DNA of 64,000 nt, from NCBI GenBank assembly GCA_964462985.1, contig CAYXAA010000007.1:1-64000 (forward strand), read 5' to 3'. The translations under genes and the position numbers were made by a program. The DNA comes from CAYXAA01 sp964462985. GTDB lineage: Bacteria; Pseudomonadota; Alphaproteobacteria; Rhizobiales; Stappiaceae. Below the pieces are notes generated by a model. The model made no database searches. It saw only the letters and a program-made list of their open reading frames with translations, and had not been told where the DNA came from. Below are positions 34,017-41,862 of the stretch, piece after piece; position 1 is the stretch's first letter; each line of letters opens with the position of its first letter.

Positions 34017-36418
34017 TGGCTGTGTTCGCCGTCCTCCGGCGCGGGCTTCGTACGCACCTCCTTTCCTCCGTGTGCCCTTCCTGGCCCCTGATCCGTATCG
34101 CTGCATTCGCACTTCCCGTGGTCCTGGCCGGCTCCGTCGCGCCGACCATCGCCGTTCGCGCTCAGGATGCCCTGACCGACGCCCTGCGCAGCAGGATCGA
34201 TCCGTCGACGCCGATGCTGCTCGAGGCATCGGAGCTGCATTACGACTTCGACCGCGACATCATTTCCGCGGTCGGAACGGTCCAGATCTATTACGGCGAG
34301 TACACGGTCGAGGCCGACCGCGTCGACTATGACCGGCGCAACGCGCGGCTTGTCGCACGCGGCGACGTACGGATGACCGAACCGGACGGCAACGTCATCA
34401 CCGCACAGGAACTGACGCTGTCGGAGGACATGCGCGAAGGATTTGCCAGCGCACTGCAGGTCGACACGCCTCAGCGGACCCGGTTCCTGGCCGACAGCGC
34501 CGAACGTGGCGACGGCAACATCACGACGTTCTCGAACGGTCTCTACACCGTCTACACCAGACCGACGACGCCGCCCGACAAGCCACCGCTGTGGCGTATC
34601 CGCGCCGCCAGGATCATCCACAACCAAGAGGAACGGATGATCTATTACGAGGGCGCGTCGTTCGAATTCTTCGGTCAGTCGATCGCCTACCTGCCCTATC
34701 TCTCGATGCCCGACCCGTCGGTGCGGCGAAAGAGCGGTTTCCTGATGCCGTCCGGCGTCTACCGCGAGCGTCTTGGTGTCGGCGTCACGGTGCCGTACTA
34801 TTTCGCGCTCAACCCGCATTATGATCTGCTCGTCCAAGCCACGCCGCTGACGCGCCAGAGCGGACTGCTCCAGGGCGAGTGGCGGCAGAGACTGATCAAC
34901 GGCAGCTACTCGATCCAGGCCGGCGGCATCTTCCAGAGCGACCCGGACGCCTTCAACGGCTCCAGCGGCGATCGCCGCTTCCGCGGCGTTGTTGCCTCGA
35001 CCGGCGACTTCAACATCGATGAGCGCTGGCGCTGGGGCTGGAACCTGTCCTACCGCAGCGACCGCGCCTTCCTTGAAGACTACGACTTCACCCGATTCGG
35101 CAATGCCGGGGACGTCTCCAACATCTACCTCACAGGCCAGAGCGAGCGGAACCGCTTCGACATTGTCGCCTACGCATTCCGGATTTCTCAGGAAGACTAT
35201 GATTCCTCCGCCGACGGCCATGATGCCGTCGGCTTCTCACCGGTAGGCAGCGACCTGCAGGAGAAGCAGCCGTTCGTGCACCCGGTTATCGACTACGATT
35301 ACATCTTCGAGGATCCGATCGCCGGCGGCGAACTGTCGATCACGGCCAACCTGACCAGCCTGACCCGGGACGAGACCGACGCTCTGACGGTGGCGGGAGT
35401 CAACCGCTACCGTGGCGTGGAGGGAACCTTCACCCGTGCAACGCTGGAGGCTGAATGGCGCAGGACACTCATTGATCCGTTCGGCCAGGTGTTTACCCCC
35501 TTCGCCTATCTGAAAGGCGACATGTACTTCCTTGCGTCTCAGGACCAGAAAGTGTCGCAGCTCACCGACGAAGCCGTCGTCGGCCGGGTGATGCCGGCCG
35601 TCGGTTTGGAGTACCGCTACCCGTTCGTCGCCACCTTCGAAGGCGGCAACCAGATCGTCGCGCCGATTGCACAGGTGATTGTACGCCCCGACGAGCAACG
35701 CATCGGCGACGTGCCGAACGAGGATGCGCAGAGCATCGTTTTCGACACCACGACCCTTTTCGACTACGACAAGTTTTCAGGCTTCGATCGCAGTGAGGGC
35801 GGCACCCGCGCCAACATCGGCCTGAGCTACAAGCTCCAGGCCGACAATGGCAGCTATATCAGCGCTCTGTTCGGGCGCTCGTTCCACCTGGCCGGAACCA
35901 ATTCGTTCTCGAAGCCCGATATTCTCGATGCAACCGGCGACTCCGGCCTCGATACCAGCCAATCCGACTATGTCAGCAGCATTCTGTTTGATACCGCCTT
36001 CGGTTTCCGGCTTGGGGCCGAGGCGCGGTTCGACAAGGACGATTTCTCGGTGCAGCGGGCACAGATTCAGGGCTCCGGCATCTACGGACCGGTCACTGGC
36101 GGCTTGGCCTATGCCTATCTCGACGAGCAGCCCGACCTCGGCATTGACGAGCCGCGCGAAGAGGTAATTGGCTCGACCAGCGTGCGGCTGCAGGAGAACT
36201 GGCGCCTGTTCGGCTCCATCCGCTACGATCTGGAAAACAGCAACATCGTGCAGAACGCGATCGGGCTCGGTTACGACGACGAGGGCTTTTCGATTTCGGT
36301 GTCCTATGCGGAAGACCGCAGCCGCAACAACGGCGAGCCGACCGACAAGCTGTTCTTCCTGCGGTTCGGCCTGCGCACGATCGGTGACAGCGAGGTGTCT
36401 TCCGGTTCGATCGAGTAG
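34016..36418 (+). CDS. lptD: LPS-assembly outer-membrane protein LptD
   Basis: Outer-membrane barrel that inserts LPS into the outer leaflet. The 800-residue precursor starts at ATG 34016, overlapping the lptG stop. A signal peptide ends near AVRAQD (about residue 45), an LptA-like jellyroll follows (HYDFDRDIISAVGTVQIYYG, VDYDRRNARLVARGDV), then the barrel (from about 220: YLPYLSMPDPSVRRKSGFL). It ends with short alternating strands. Like many alphaproteobacterial LptDs, no obvious disulfide-bonding cysteine set was seen. The frame upstream of 34016 belongs to lptG's DNA. Confidence 0.96.
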   Translation: MAVFAVLRRGLRTHLLSSVCPSWPLIRIAAFALPVVLAGSVAPTIAVRAQDALTDALRSRIDPSTPMLLEASELHYDFDRDIISAVGTVQIYYGEYTVEADRVDYDRRNARLVARGDVRMTEPDGNVITAQELTLSEDMREGFASALQVDTPQRTRFLADSAERGDGNITTFSNGLYTVYTRPTTPPDKPPLWRIRAARIIHNQEERMIYYEGASFEFFGQSIAYLPYLSMPDPSVRRKSGFLMPSGVYRERLGVGVTVPYYFALNPHYDLLVQATPLTRQSGLLQGEWRQRLINGSYSIQAGGIFQSDPDAFNGSSGDRRFRGVVASTGDFNIDERWRWGWNLSYRSDRAFLEDYDFTRFGNAGDVSNIYLTGQSERNRFDIVAYAFRISQEDYDSSADGHDAVGFSPVGSDLQEKQPFVHPVIDYDYIFEDPIAGGELSITANLTSLTRDETDALTVAGVNRYRGVEGTFTRATLEAEWRRTLIDPFGQVFTPFAYLKGDMYFLASQDQKVSQLTDEAVVGRVMPAVGLEYRYPFVATFEGGNQIVAPIAQVIVRPDEQRIGDVPNEDAQSIVFDTTTLFDYDKFSGFDRSEGGTRANIGLSYKLQADNGSYISALFGRSFHLAGTNSFSKPDILDATGDSGLDTSQSDYVSSILFDTAFGFRLGAEARFDKDDFSVQRAQIQGSGIYGPVTGGLAYAYLDEQPDLGIDEPREEVIGSTSVRLQENWRLFGSIRYDLENSNIVQNAIGLGYDDEGFSISVSYAEDRSRNNGEPTDKLFFLRFGLRTIGDSEVSSGSIE

Positions 36419-36799
36419 ACCGGTCCTCCTGCGGCAAATGAGCCGGTGGCCACGCAGATCGAACCCCAAAGCTGCCCCGATTTGGGCCAATTTCGCAGTC
36501 ATTGACGAGAGTGGAGCTTGCCATTGCGCCTGCGCCGCGCGAGGAAGAGGCGGGCTTGGCCGCCACTCGGCGAGATGCCGGGCGGATGAACCGCTTTGCG
36601 AATGCCGCGCGCCGTGGCAAACAATGGCGGAGAAGCGCGCCTTGCGAAGGCGGCGGAGCGTCGGATGCGGTTCCGACGGACAGATAGGCGCTTCGCAATG
36701 TTTGGAAGGTCGAGGGCAAGGCAGCCACAGCCGGCGTGCGGCAGTGGCGTGTAACAGAAAAGTCGGGGCTCGCCGGATTGCCGGCGTGGGAGCAAGAAG
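36419..36799. other. Intergenic region between lptD and surA-like gene
   Basis: These 381 bp interrupt an otherwise tightly packed operon. Open frames exist on both strands, but none shows a ribosome-binding site or a plausible protein. I see no tRNA fold and no clear terminator. It may hold a separate promoter for surA-pdxA-rsmA; GGAGCAAGAAG just before 36800 is the surA ribosome-binding site. Confidence 0.5.
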
Positions 36800-37741
36800 A
36801 TGGCTAGTGTTTTTCGGCGTCTGATCGGCACGGTGGCGGCCCTCGCCGTGACGACATTGTTGTCCGCACCGGTCCTTGCGCAAACGACGATCAAGGTCGT
36901 CGTCAACGACAAGCCGATCACATCCTACAACGTGGCTCAGCGCGCCCGGTTGATCCAGCTGACGACGCGGCGGGGCGGCGCGGCGGCGCAGCGCGAGGCC
37001 ATGGAGGAACTGATCGACGAGGTGCTGAAGCTTCAGGAAACCCAGCGTCTCGGCATCTCCGTCTCCAAGGCGGAGGTCGACAACGCCTTTGCGTCCATCG
37101 CCCAGCGCGTCAAGCTGTCGCCCGCGAACCTGAGCCGCGCCTTGCAGCAGTCCGGCGTCAATCCCGACACCCTGCGCGACCGGCTCCGTGCCGAAATCGG
37201 CTGGAGCCAGGCCGTTCGCATGCGGTTCCGCGCCAGCGTCAAGATAAACGACTCTGACGTAATCGCCGCAATGCGCCGCGCCGCAGCCAAGGAGGAAGAC
37301 AAGGGGCCGCCGATCAGCATCGAATATGCGGTGCAGAGCATCGTATTCGTGGTTCCGGCCAAGGCATCGGGGTCGTTCAAGGCGCAGCGCCGGCGCGAAG
37401 TCGACCAATTCCGTGCCCGCATGACGTCCTGTGCGGATGCGGCCAAGATGGCAGAGGGCATGAAGGAGGTCGTGCTTCTGCCCGAGCGGCGGCGGCTGGA
37501 GACCGAGGTGCCGGAAGACATCCGCAAGGAGCTCGAAGCGATCGGCGTCGGCAAGGCGACCAAACCGACCGAGACCGACCGCGGCCTCGAAATCATCGCG
37601 CTCTGCGACAAGCGTGAGCTGCAGTCGGACATCGCTGCACGCGTCGAGATGGAGAGCGAACTGCGCAACAAGGAGGGCGAGCAGCTGGCTCGCCGCTACC
37701 TGCAAGATCTGCGGCGCCGCGCCGTCATCGACTATCGTTGA
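36800..37741 (+). CDS. surA: SurA-like periplasmic chaperone (N-domain, no clear parvulin motif)
   Basis: A 313-residue exported folding factor for outer-membrane proteins. The signal peptide (FRRLIGTVAALAVTTLLSAP, cut near VLA-QTT) is followed by the SurA N-terminal domain: KVVVNDKPITSYNVAQRARL, EELIDEVLKLQETQRLGI and the SGVNPDTLRDRLRAEIGW helix. The C-terminal half (ISIEYAVQSIVFVVPAKA onward) occupies the parvulin position but is divergent and I see no classical active-site signature. Its place between lptD and pdxA matches the usual surA locus. It ends one base into pdxA. Confidence 0.85.
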   Translation: MASVFRRLIGTVAALAVTTLLSAPVLAQTTIKVVVNDKPITSYNVAQRARLIQLTTRRGGAAAQREAMEELIDEVLKLQETQRLGISVSKAEVDNAFASIAQRVKLSPANLSRALQQSGVNPDTLRDRLRAEIGWSQAVRMRFRASVKINDSDVIAAMRRAAAKEEDKGPPISIEYAVQSIVFVVPAKASGSFKAQRRREVDQFRARMTSCADAAKMAEGMKEVVLLPERRRLETEVPEDIRKELEAIGVGKATKPTETDRGLEIIALCDKRELQSDIAARVEMESELRNKEGEQLARRYLQDLRRRAVIDYR

Positions 37742-38757
37742 TGCGCAGCCCCTCCGTTCCTCTCGCCGTCACCATGGGCGATCCCGGCGGCATCGGCCCC
37801 GATGTCGTGCTGCAGGCATGGCAGACACGCGCTGAGCGCGGGTTGCCCGGGTTCTATGTCGTGGCGGACCCCGAGTTCTTCCGCGCTCGCGCCCACCGCC
37901 TTGGCATCGGTGCGACGGTGGAGCCCTGTACCCCAACGGAAGCGCTCGACATCTTTGCCGAGGCTTTGCCCGTTGTGCCGCTCGAGATTCCGATCGCCGA
38001 CCGGCCGGGCGAGTCGGATCCCGTTGCGGCGCCGGCCGTGATCGCATCAATTGACCAGGCTGTGGCCGACACGAGGGCCGGCCGCGCCGCCGCCGTGGTA
38101 ACGAGCCCGATCAGCAAAAAGGCGCTCTACGACGCCGGCTTCGCCCATCCCGGCCACACCGAATATCTGGGCGCGCTCGCCGAGCGCGACGGCAGCGGGC
38201 CCTATCGTCCGGTAATGCTGCTCGCCGGTCCTGACTTGCTTGTCGTCCCCGTCACCGTACACATCCCCCTTGTCGCCGTCCCGGACGCATTGACCACGGC
38301 GCTGATCGTCGACACCGGCCGGATCGTCGCCGCCGACCTGAAGCGTCGGTTCAAGATCGAGGCACCGCGGCTGGCGCTCTGCGGCCTCAATCCCCACGCC
38401 GGGGAGGACGGCGCGATCGGGCGCGAGGATCTCGACATCGTTGCCCCGGCTGTTGCGGAGCTCAAGGCGCTCGGCATCGACGCCTCCGGCCCCTACCCGG
38501 CCGACACGCTGTTCCATCCCGCCGCCCGCGGCCGCTACGACTGCGCACTGGCGATGTATCACGACCAGGGCCTGATCCCGATCAAGACGATCGCCTTCGA
38601 CGAGGCGGTCAATGTCACCCTCGGGCTGCCCTTCGTTCGCACCTCGCCGGACCACGGCACCGCCTTCGACATCGCCGGCACCGGCAAGGCGCGCCCTGAC
38701 AGCTTTTCCGCGGCCGTGCGGCTCGCCGCCGCCCTCGCCGAGCCCGACCTCGTCTGA
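37741..38757 (+). CDS. pdxA: 4-hydroxythreonine-4-phosphate dehydrogenase
   Basis: Vitamin B6 pathway enzyme (NAD- and metal-dependent). The 338-residue product starts at ATG 37741, sharing one base with the surA stop; a TTG one codon earlier is possible. Motifs: VTMGDPGGIGPDVVLQAW, TSPISKKALYDAGFAHPGHT (metal His), GLNPHAGEDGAIGREDLD, and CALAMYHDQGLIPIKTIAF with RTSPDHGTAFDIAG near the end. Full length. The rsmA ATG follows directly after the TGA. Confidence 0.96.
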   Translation: MRSPSVPLAVTMGDPGGIGPDVVLQAWQTRAERGLPGFYVVADPEFFRARAHRLGIGATVEPCTPTEALDIFAEALPVVPLEIPIADRPGESDPVAAPAVIASIDQAVADTRAGRAAAVVTSPISKKALYDAGFAHPGHTEYLGALAERDGSGPYRPVMLLAGPDLLVVPVTVHIPLVAVPDALTTALIVDTGRIVAADLKRRFKIEAPRLALCGLNPHAGEDGAIGREDLDIVAPAVAELKALGIDASGPYPADTLFHPAARGRYDCALAMYHDQGLIPIKTIAFDEAVNVTLGLPFVRTSPDHGTAFDIAGTGKARPDSFSAAVRLAAALAEPDLV

Positions 38758-39597
38758 ATGAGTCAGATCGACGATTTGCCGCCGCTGCGCGAGGTCATCG
38801 CGCGTCACGGCCTCGACGCCCGCAAGTCGCTCGGCCAGAATTTCCTGCTCGACCTTAACCTTACCCTGCGCATCGCCCGCGCAGCCGGCAACCTGACCGA
38901 GGCAACCGTGCTCGAGGTCGGCCCCGGGCCGGGGGGACTGACGCGGGCGCTGCTCGTCGCCGGCGCCCGGAAAGTGGTCGCCGTTGAAAAGGACCGGCGC
39001 TGCCTGCCCGCGCTGGCAGAGATCGCAAACCGCTATCCCGGCCGGCTCGAGGTGATCGAGGGCGACGCACTCGCCGTCGACCTTGCCGCTGTCGCCGGAG
39101 ACGGCCCGCTCAAGATCGTCGCCAACCTGCCCTACAACGTCGGAACGCAGCTCCTCCTCGATTGGATCGCAGGAAAGGCTTGGCCGCCGCGCTGGAGCTC
39201 GCTGACGCTGATGTTCCAGAAGGAGGTCGCCGAGCGGATCGTGGCCGGTCCCGGCAGCAAGGCATACGGTCGGCTCGGCGTGCTCGCCGGCTGGCGCACG
39301 GATGCAAGGCTTCTGTTCGAGGTCTCGCCCAAGGCGTTCACCCCGCCGCCCAAGGTCACGTCCGCCATCGTCCAACTCACGCCCAAGGCCGCACCGCTCG
39401 AGTGCCGGCTCGAGGACCTGGAGCGGGTTACGGCCGCCGCCTTCGGCCAGCGCCGAAAGATGCTGCGCGCCAGCTTGAAGGGTCTTGGCAACCCCGAGGC
39501 TGCCCTGGCCGCAGCCGGCATCGAGCCGACCCGCCGCGCCGAGGAGATCGGGATCGACGGGTTCGTGGCGTTGGCACGCGCCTTTGCCCGAATGTGA
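38758..39597 (+). CDS. rsmA: 16S rRNA (A1518/A1519) dimethyltransferase
   Basis: KsgA-type enzyme that dimethylates two adenines in helix 45 of 16S rRNA during late 30S assembly. The 279-residue protein shows the family opening RKSLGQNFLLDLNLTLRIA, SAM motif VLEVGPGPGGLTRALL, acidic VAVEKDRRC, and the catalytic NLPYNVGTQLL. The C-terminal domain contains FGQRRKMLRASLKGL. The ATG abuts the pdxA stop. It is the last gene of the lpt-surA-pdxA-rsmA run. Confidence 0.97.
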   Translation: MSQIDDLPPLREVIARHGLDARKSLGQNFLLDLNLTLRIARAAGNLTEATVLEVGPGPGGLTRALLVAGARKVVAVEKDRRCLPALAEIANRYPGRLEVIEGDALAVDLAAVAGDGPLKIVANLPYNVGTQLLLDWIAGKAWPPRWSSLTLMFQKEVAERIVAGPGSKAYGRLGVLAGWRTDARLLFEVSPKAFTPPPKVTSAIVQLTPKAAPLECRLEDLERVTAAAFGQRRKMLRASLKGLGNPEAALAAAGIEPTRRAEEIGIDGFVALARAFARM

Positions 39598-39833
39598 GGC
39601 CGGTGGTTCGCGATCCTGTCTTGGCCGGCTGCGGTTGCTGTGGCACAAGGGCGGCCCCACCAATCCGGCGACCCGCGAGTCCGCATCGTCGCCAGGCTGC
39701 GCGGATGACGGCATCACGATCTCCAACCAGAACGGGCTGAAGGAGATCGGTCGTATCGTCGCCAACGTTCTGGAGGCCCGCTCGTCGTCACCCTGCCGGG
39801 CTGCCCCAGCGCCGGGCAGCTTGACGAGCCGCT
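39598..39833. other. Gap between rsmA and ddl with a codon-like stretch, possible gene remnant
   Basis: These 236 bp separate two convergent genes. On the plus strand a stretch from about 39700 to 39800 has codon-like G/C third bases and reads DDGITISNQNGLKEIG in the frame that runs in from 39485, but it has no start or ribosome-binding site and its ending overlaps ddl. It may be a decayed fragment or chance. I see no good terminator. Confidence 0.3.
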
Positions 39834-40910
39834 TTACACCGATCGACCCGCCCGCGCCAGACCGTGCTCGACCAACCGGTCGATCAGCTCGGCATAGTCG
39901 ATGCCGCTGGCCGCCATTGCCTTGGGATACATGCTGATGTCGGTGAAGCCGGGAATGGTGTTGAGCTCGTTGACGAGGAAATGCCCGTCCGCCATCACGA
40001 AGAAGTCGACCCGCGCCATGCCATCGCAGCCCACCGCCCGGAACGCCTTGGCTGCCGTTGCGCGGATCGCGTCCTCAACCGTCTCAGGAAGTTCTGCCGG
40101 CGCGATCAGCGCTGCCCCATCTGCATCAACGTACTTGGCATCATAGGTGTAGAAGCCGTGGCTCTCCGAAGGCACGATTTCGCCCGGCCGCGAGACGAAC
40201 AACCCGCCTTTTGAATCCTCCAGCACAGCACACTCGATCTCGCGGCCGCGGATGAACTGTTCCGCGAGCAGCTTGCGGTCATGTCTGAAGCCCTCGGCAA
40301 GCGCGGCCTCGTATTCCCTCTCGGTCGTCACCCTGCTTACGCCGACGGAAGATCCCTGCCGCGCCGGCTTGACGAAGATCGGCAGCCCGAGCGCGCGCTC
40401 CAGTTCAGCAAACGCCGGTGCAGCGCCGTTCAGGATGGTGATGGAGCGCGCGGCCGGCACGCCCGCTTCCCTCAGCAGGCGCTTGGCGATGTCCTTGTCG
40501 AGCGCCGTTGCCGAGCCGAGAATGCCGCAGCCGACCAGCGGAATGCCGGCCACTTCGGCGAGTCCCTGAACCGATCCGTCCTCGCCGTGAAGGCCGTGCA
40601 GAACAGGAAAGACAGCATCGATCCTGGGCAGGTCGTGGGGCGTGCCTTCGACCGGAAGCCCGATGAGGCGCCCTTTTCCGCCCGGCACAAGACAGATCTG
40701 CACCCCGTCCGAAGGCTGCCCCAGTCGACCGTCCGCAACCTTGCTCAGGAGCCATCGCCCGTCTCGGGTGACAAATATCGGGACCACGTCGTACCGTTCC
40801 CGATCAAGCGCACGCACGACGTTGGTCGCGGACATGATCGACACATCGTGCTCGGCCGATCGCCCGCCGTAGAACACGGCGATGCGCAGTCTCGTAGGGG
40901 AATCGGTCAA
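39834..40910 (-). CDS. ddl: D-alanine--D-alanine ligase (TTG start)
   Basis: ATP-grasp enzyme that makes D-Ala-D-Ala for peptidoglycan. The 358 residues begin RLRIAVFYGGRSAEHDVSIMSA, followed by FPVLHGLHGEDGSVQGL, VKPARQGSSVGVSRV, and the metal-binding end FFVMADGHFLVNELNTIPGFT. No ATG fits: TTG 40910, eight bases after GGAG, gives the right length, while the ATG at 41111 would add 67 residues of unlikely sequence. Unlike the common murB-ddl-ftsQ arrangement, this ddl lies outside a cell-wall cluster, so it may be a second copy. Confidence 0.94.
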   Translation of the reverse strand: MTDSPTRLRIAVFYGGRSAEHDVSIMSATNVVRALDRERYDVVPIFVTRDGRWLLSKVADGRLGQPSDGVQICLVPGGKGRLIGLPVEGTPHDLPRIDAVFPVLHGLHGEDGSVQGLAEVAGIPLVGCGILGSATALDKDIAKRLLREAGVPAARSITILNGAAPAFAELERALGLPIFVKPARQGSSVGVSRVTTEREYEAALAEGFRHDRKLLAEQFIRGREIECAVLEDSKGGLFVSRPGEIVPSESHGFYTYDAKYVDADGAALIAPAELPETVEDAIRATAAKAFRAVGCDGMARVDFFVMADGHFLVNELNTIPGFTDISMYPKAMAASGIDYAELIDRLVEHGLARAGRSV

Positions 40911-41290
40911 GGAAAGCTCCGGGGTAGTCTGACGGGAACGCGGCTGGGTTGGTGATACTCCGCCCGGCAACGAACCGAAAGAGGCAGACCGCTGCTGGGA
41001 CAGCTTGCAGTGACCTGAGGCTCGCGTCTTTCGATCGACTGAACCCAACTTGCCGACTTGGAACACGGGCCTCGCCGACGTCGCCTCCAGGGTCCAGTTG
41101 CGATGTATCAACCACGCCCCGCACGGATGTCAGCAATACTCACGGTCTGTTTGACAGGACAGAAGACGCCCGCAGAGCGGCACGGCAGAAGGCGCCGGTC
41201 CAAAACTCAGCGCGCGGATACAAGGCACCGCGACGCGACGGAGAGTTGGGCAGTGGTATGGAACCGCTGAATCCAGTCGATGTCGGCCGA
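40911..41290. other. Intergenic region upstream of ddl, no gene seen
   Basis: These 380 bp lie between the rod-like gene and ddl, both leftward. The ddl frame stays open through much of it but lacks a ribosome-binding site and codon character. I found no convincing promoter hexamers, tRNA fold or hairpin with a T run. It presumably holds the ddl promoter. Confidence 0.45.
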
Positions 41291-41614
41291 TCATGCCTTG
41301 TTGGGGCCGCGGCTACCAAGACTGTCGAGATAGGCCTTGTGCATGCCGGCGATGCGGCCGGCGGTCGCAGCGTTGGCCTTGAAGGCATGTTCGGCGGACA
41401 GGAGGTCGATCATGGCGCCGACGAGATCGTCTGACAGCAGCGGGCTCGATCCGGCCGGTCCCACCTCTTGTGCCGCGCCGGATCCGGCCGGACTGCCTAA
41501 GCTTCCGGCCGCCTCGATCCGAGCGGCGCCGCCGGCCACGATTCGTCGGGCGGCGCTCTCGAAGCTCCGGGAGGCGAACTGGAGACCGGCAAGGGACTGG
41601 TCGATCGCGGCCAT
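41291..41614 (-). CDS. Miniature flagellar rod/hook-like protein
   Basis: A 107-residue protein whose two ends resemble those of flagellar rod/hook proteins. The N-terminus MAAIDQSLAGLQFASRSFES recalls the Flg_bb_rod helix, and SDDLVGAMIDLLSAEHAFKA followed by NAATAGRIAGMHKAYLDSL recalls the FlgC/FlgE C-terminal helix. They are joined by a 35-residue Gly/Ala/Ser/Pro linker, without the usual middle domain. ATG 41614 was used. No other flagellar gene is in the window. The relation is by eye only, and function is unknown. Confidence 0.6.
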   Translation of the reverse strand: MAAIDQSLAGLQFASRSFESAARRIVAGGAARIEAAGSLGSPAGSGAAQEVGPAGSSPLLSDDLVGAMIDLLSAEHAFKANAATAGRIAGMHKAYLDSLGSRGPNKA

Positions 41615-41862
41615 GGGCAAAGCCTAACGCTGGCGGTCTTAAACCAAGCTTAAGCCTTGGCGCGGCGTTGGCCCAAGCGCCTCGACGCGGCTCGTGCCAA
41701 AGCGCAATGATGCGTTCCCGCCGACGAGCCCGGCGACAAACCTCTGGAGCGGGAGGCCGCGACGCACCATATTGGCAACGACCTTGTCGGCCCCCTCGCC
41801 GCGTCCTGCCACGTCTGTCGGCCTCCCCCGACCGCGCATAACCCAACCGGATATCCTGCCCG

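Noticed and set aside
35777..37705. 642-codon open frame on the minus strand across lptD and the surA-like gene
   Set aside because: It runs through two real genes and the gap between them, with shadow-type composition. Not supported.
40911..41111. N-terminal extension of ddl to the ATG at 41111
   Set aside because: The extra 67 residues are not family-like and lack a ribosome-binding site; TTG 40910 with GGAG upstream explains the gene.
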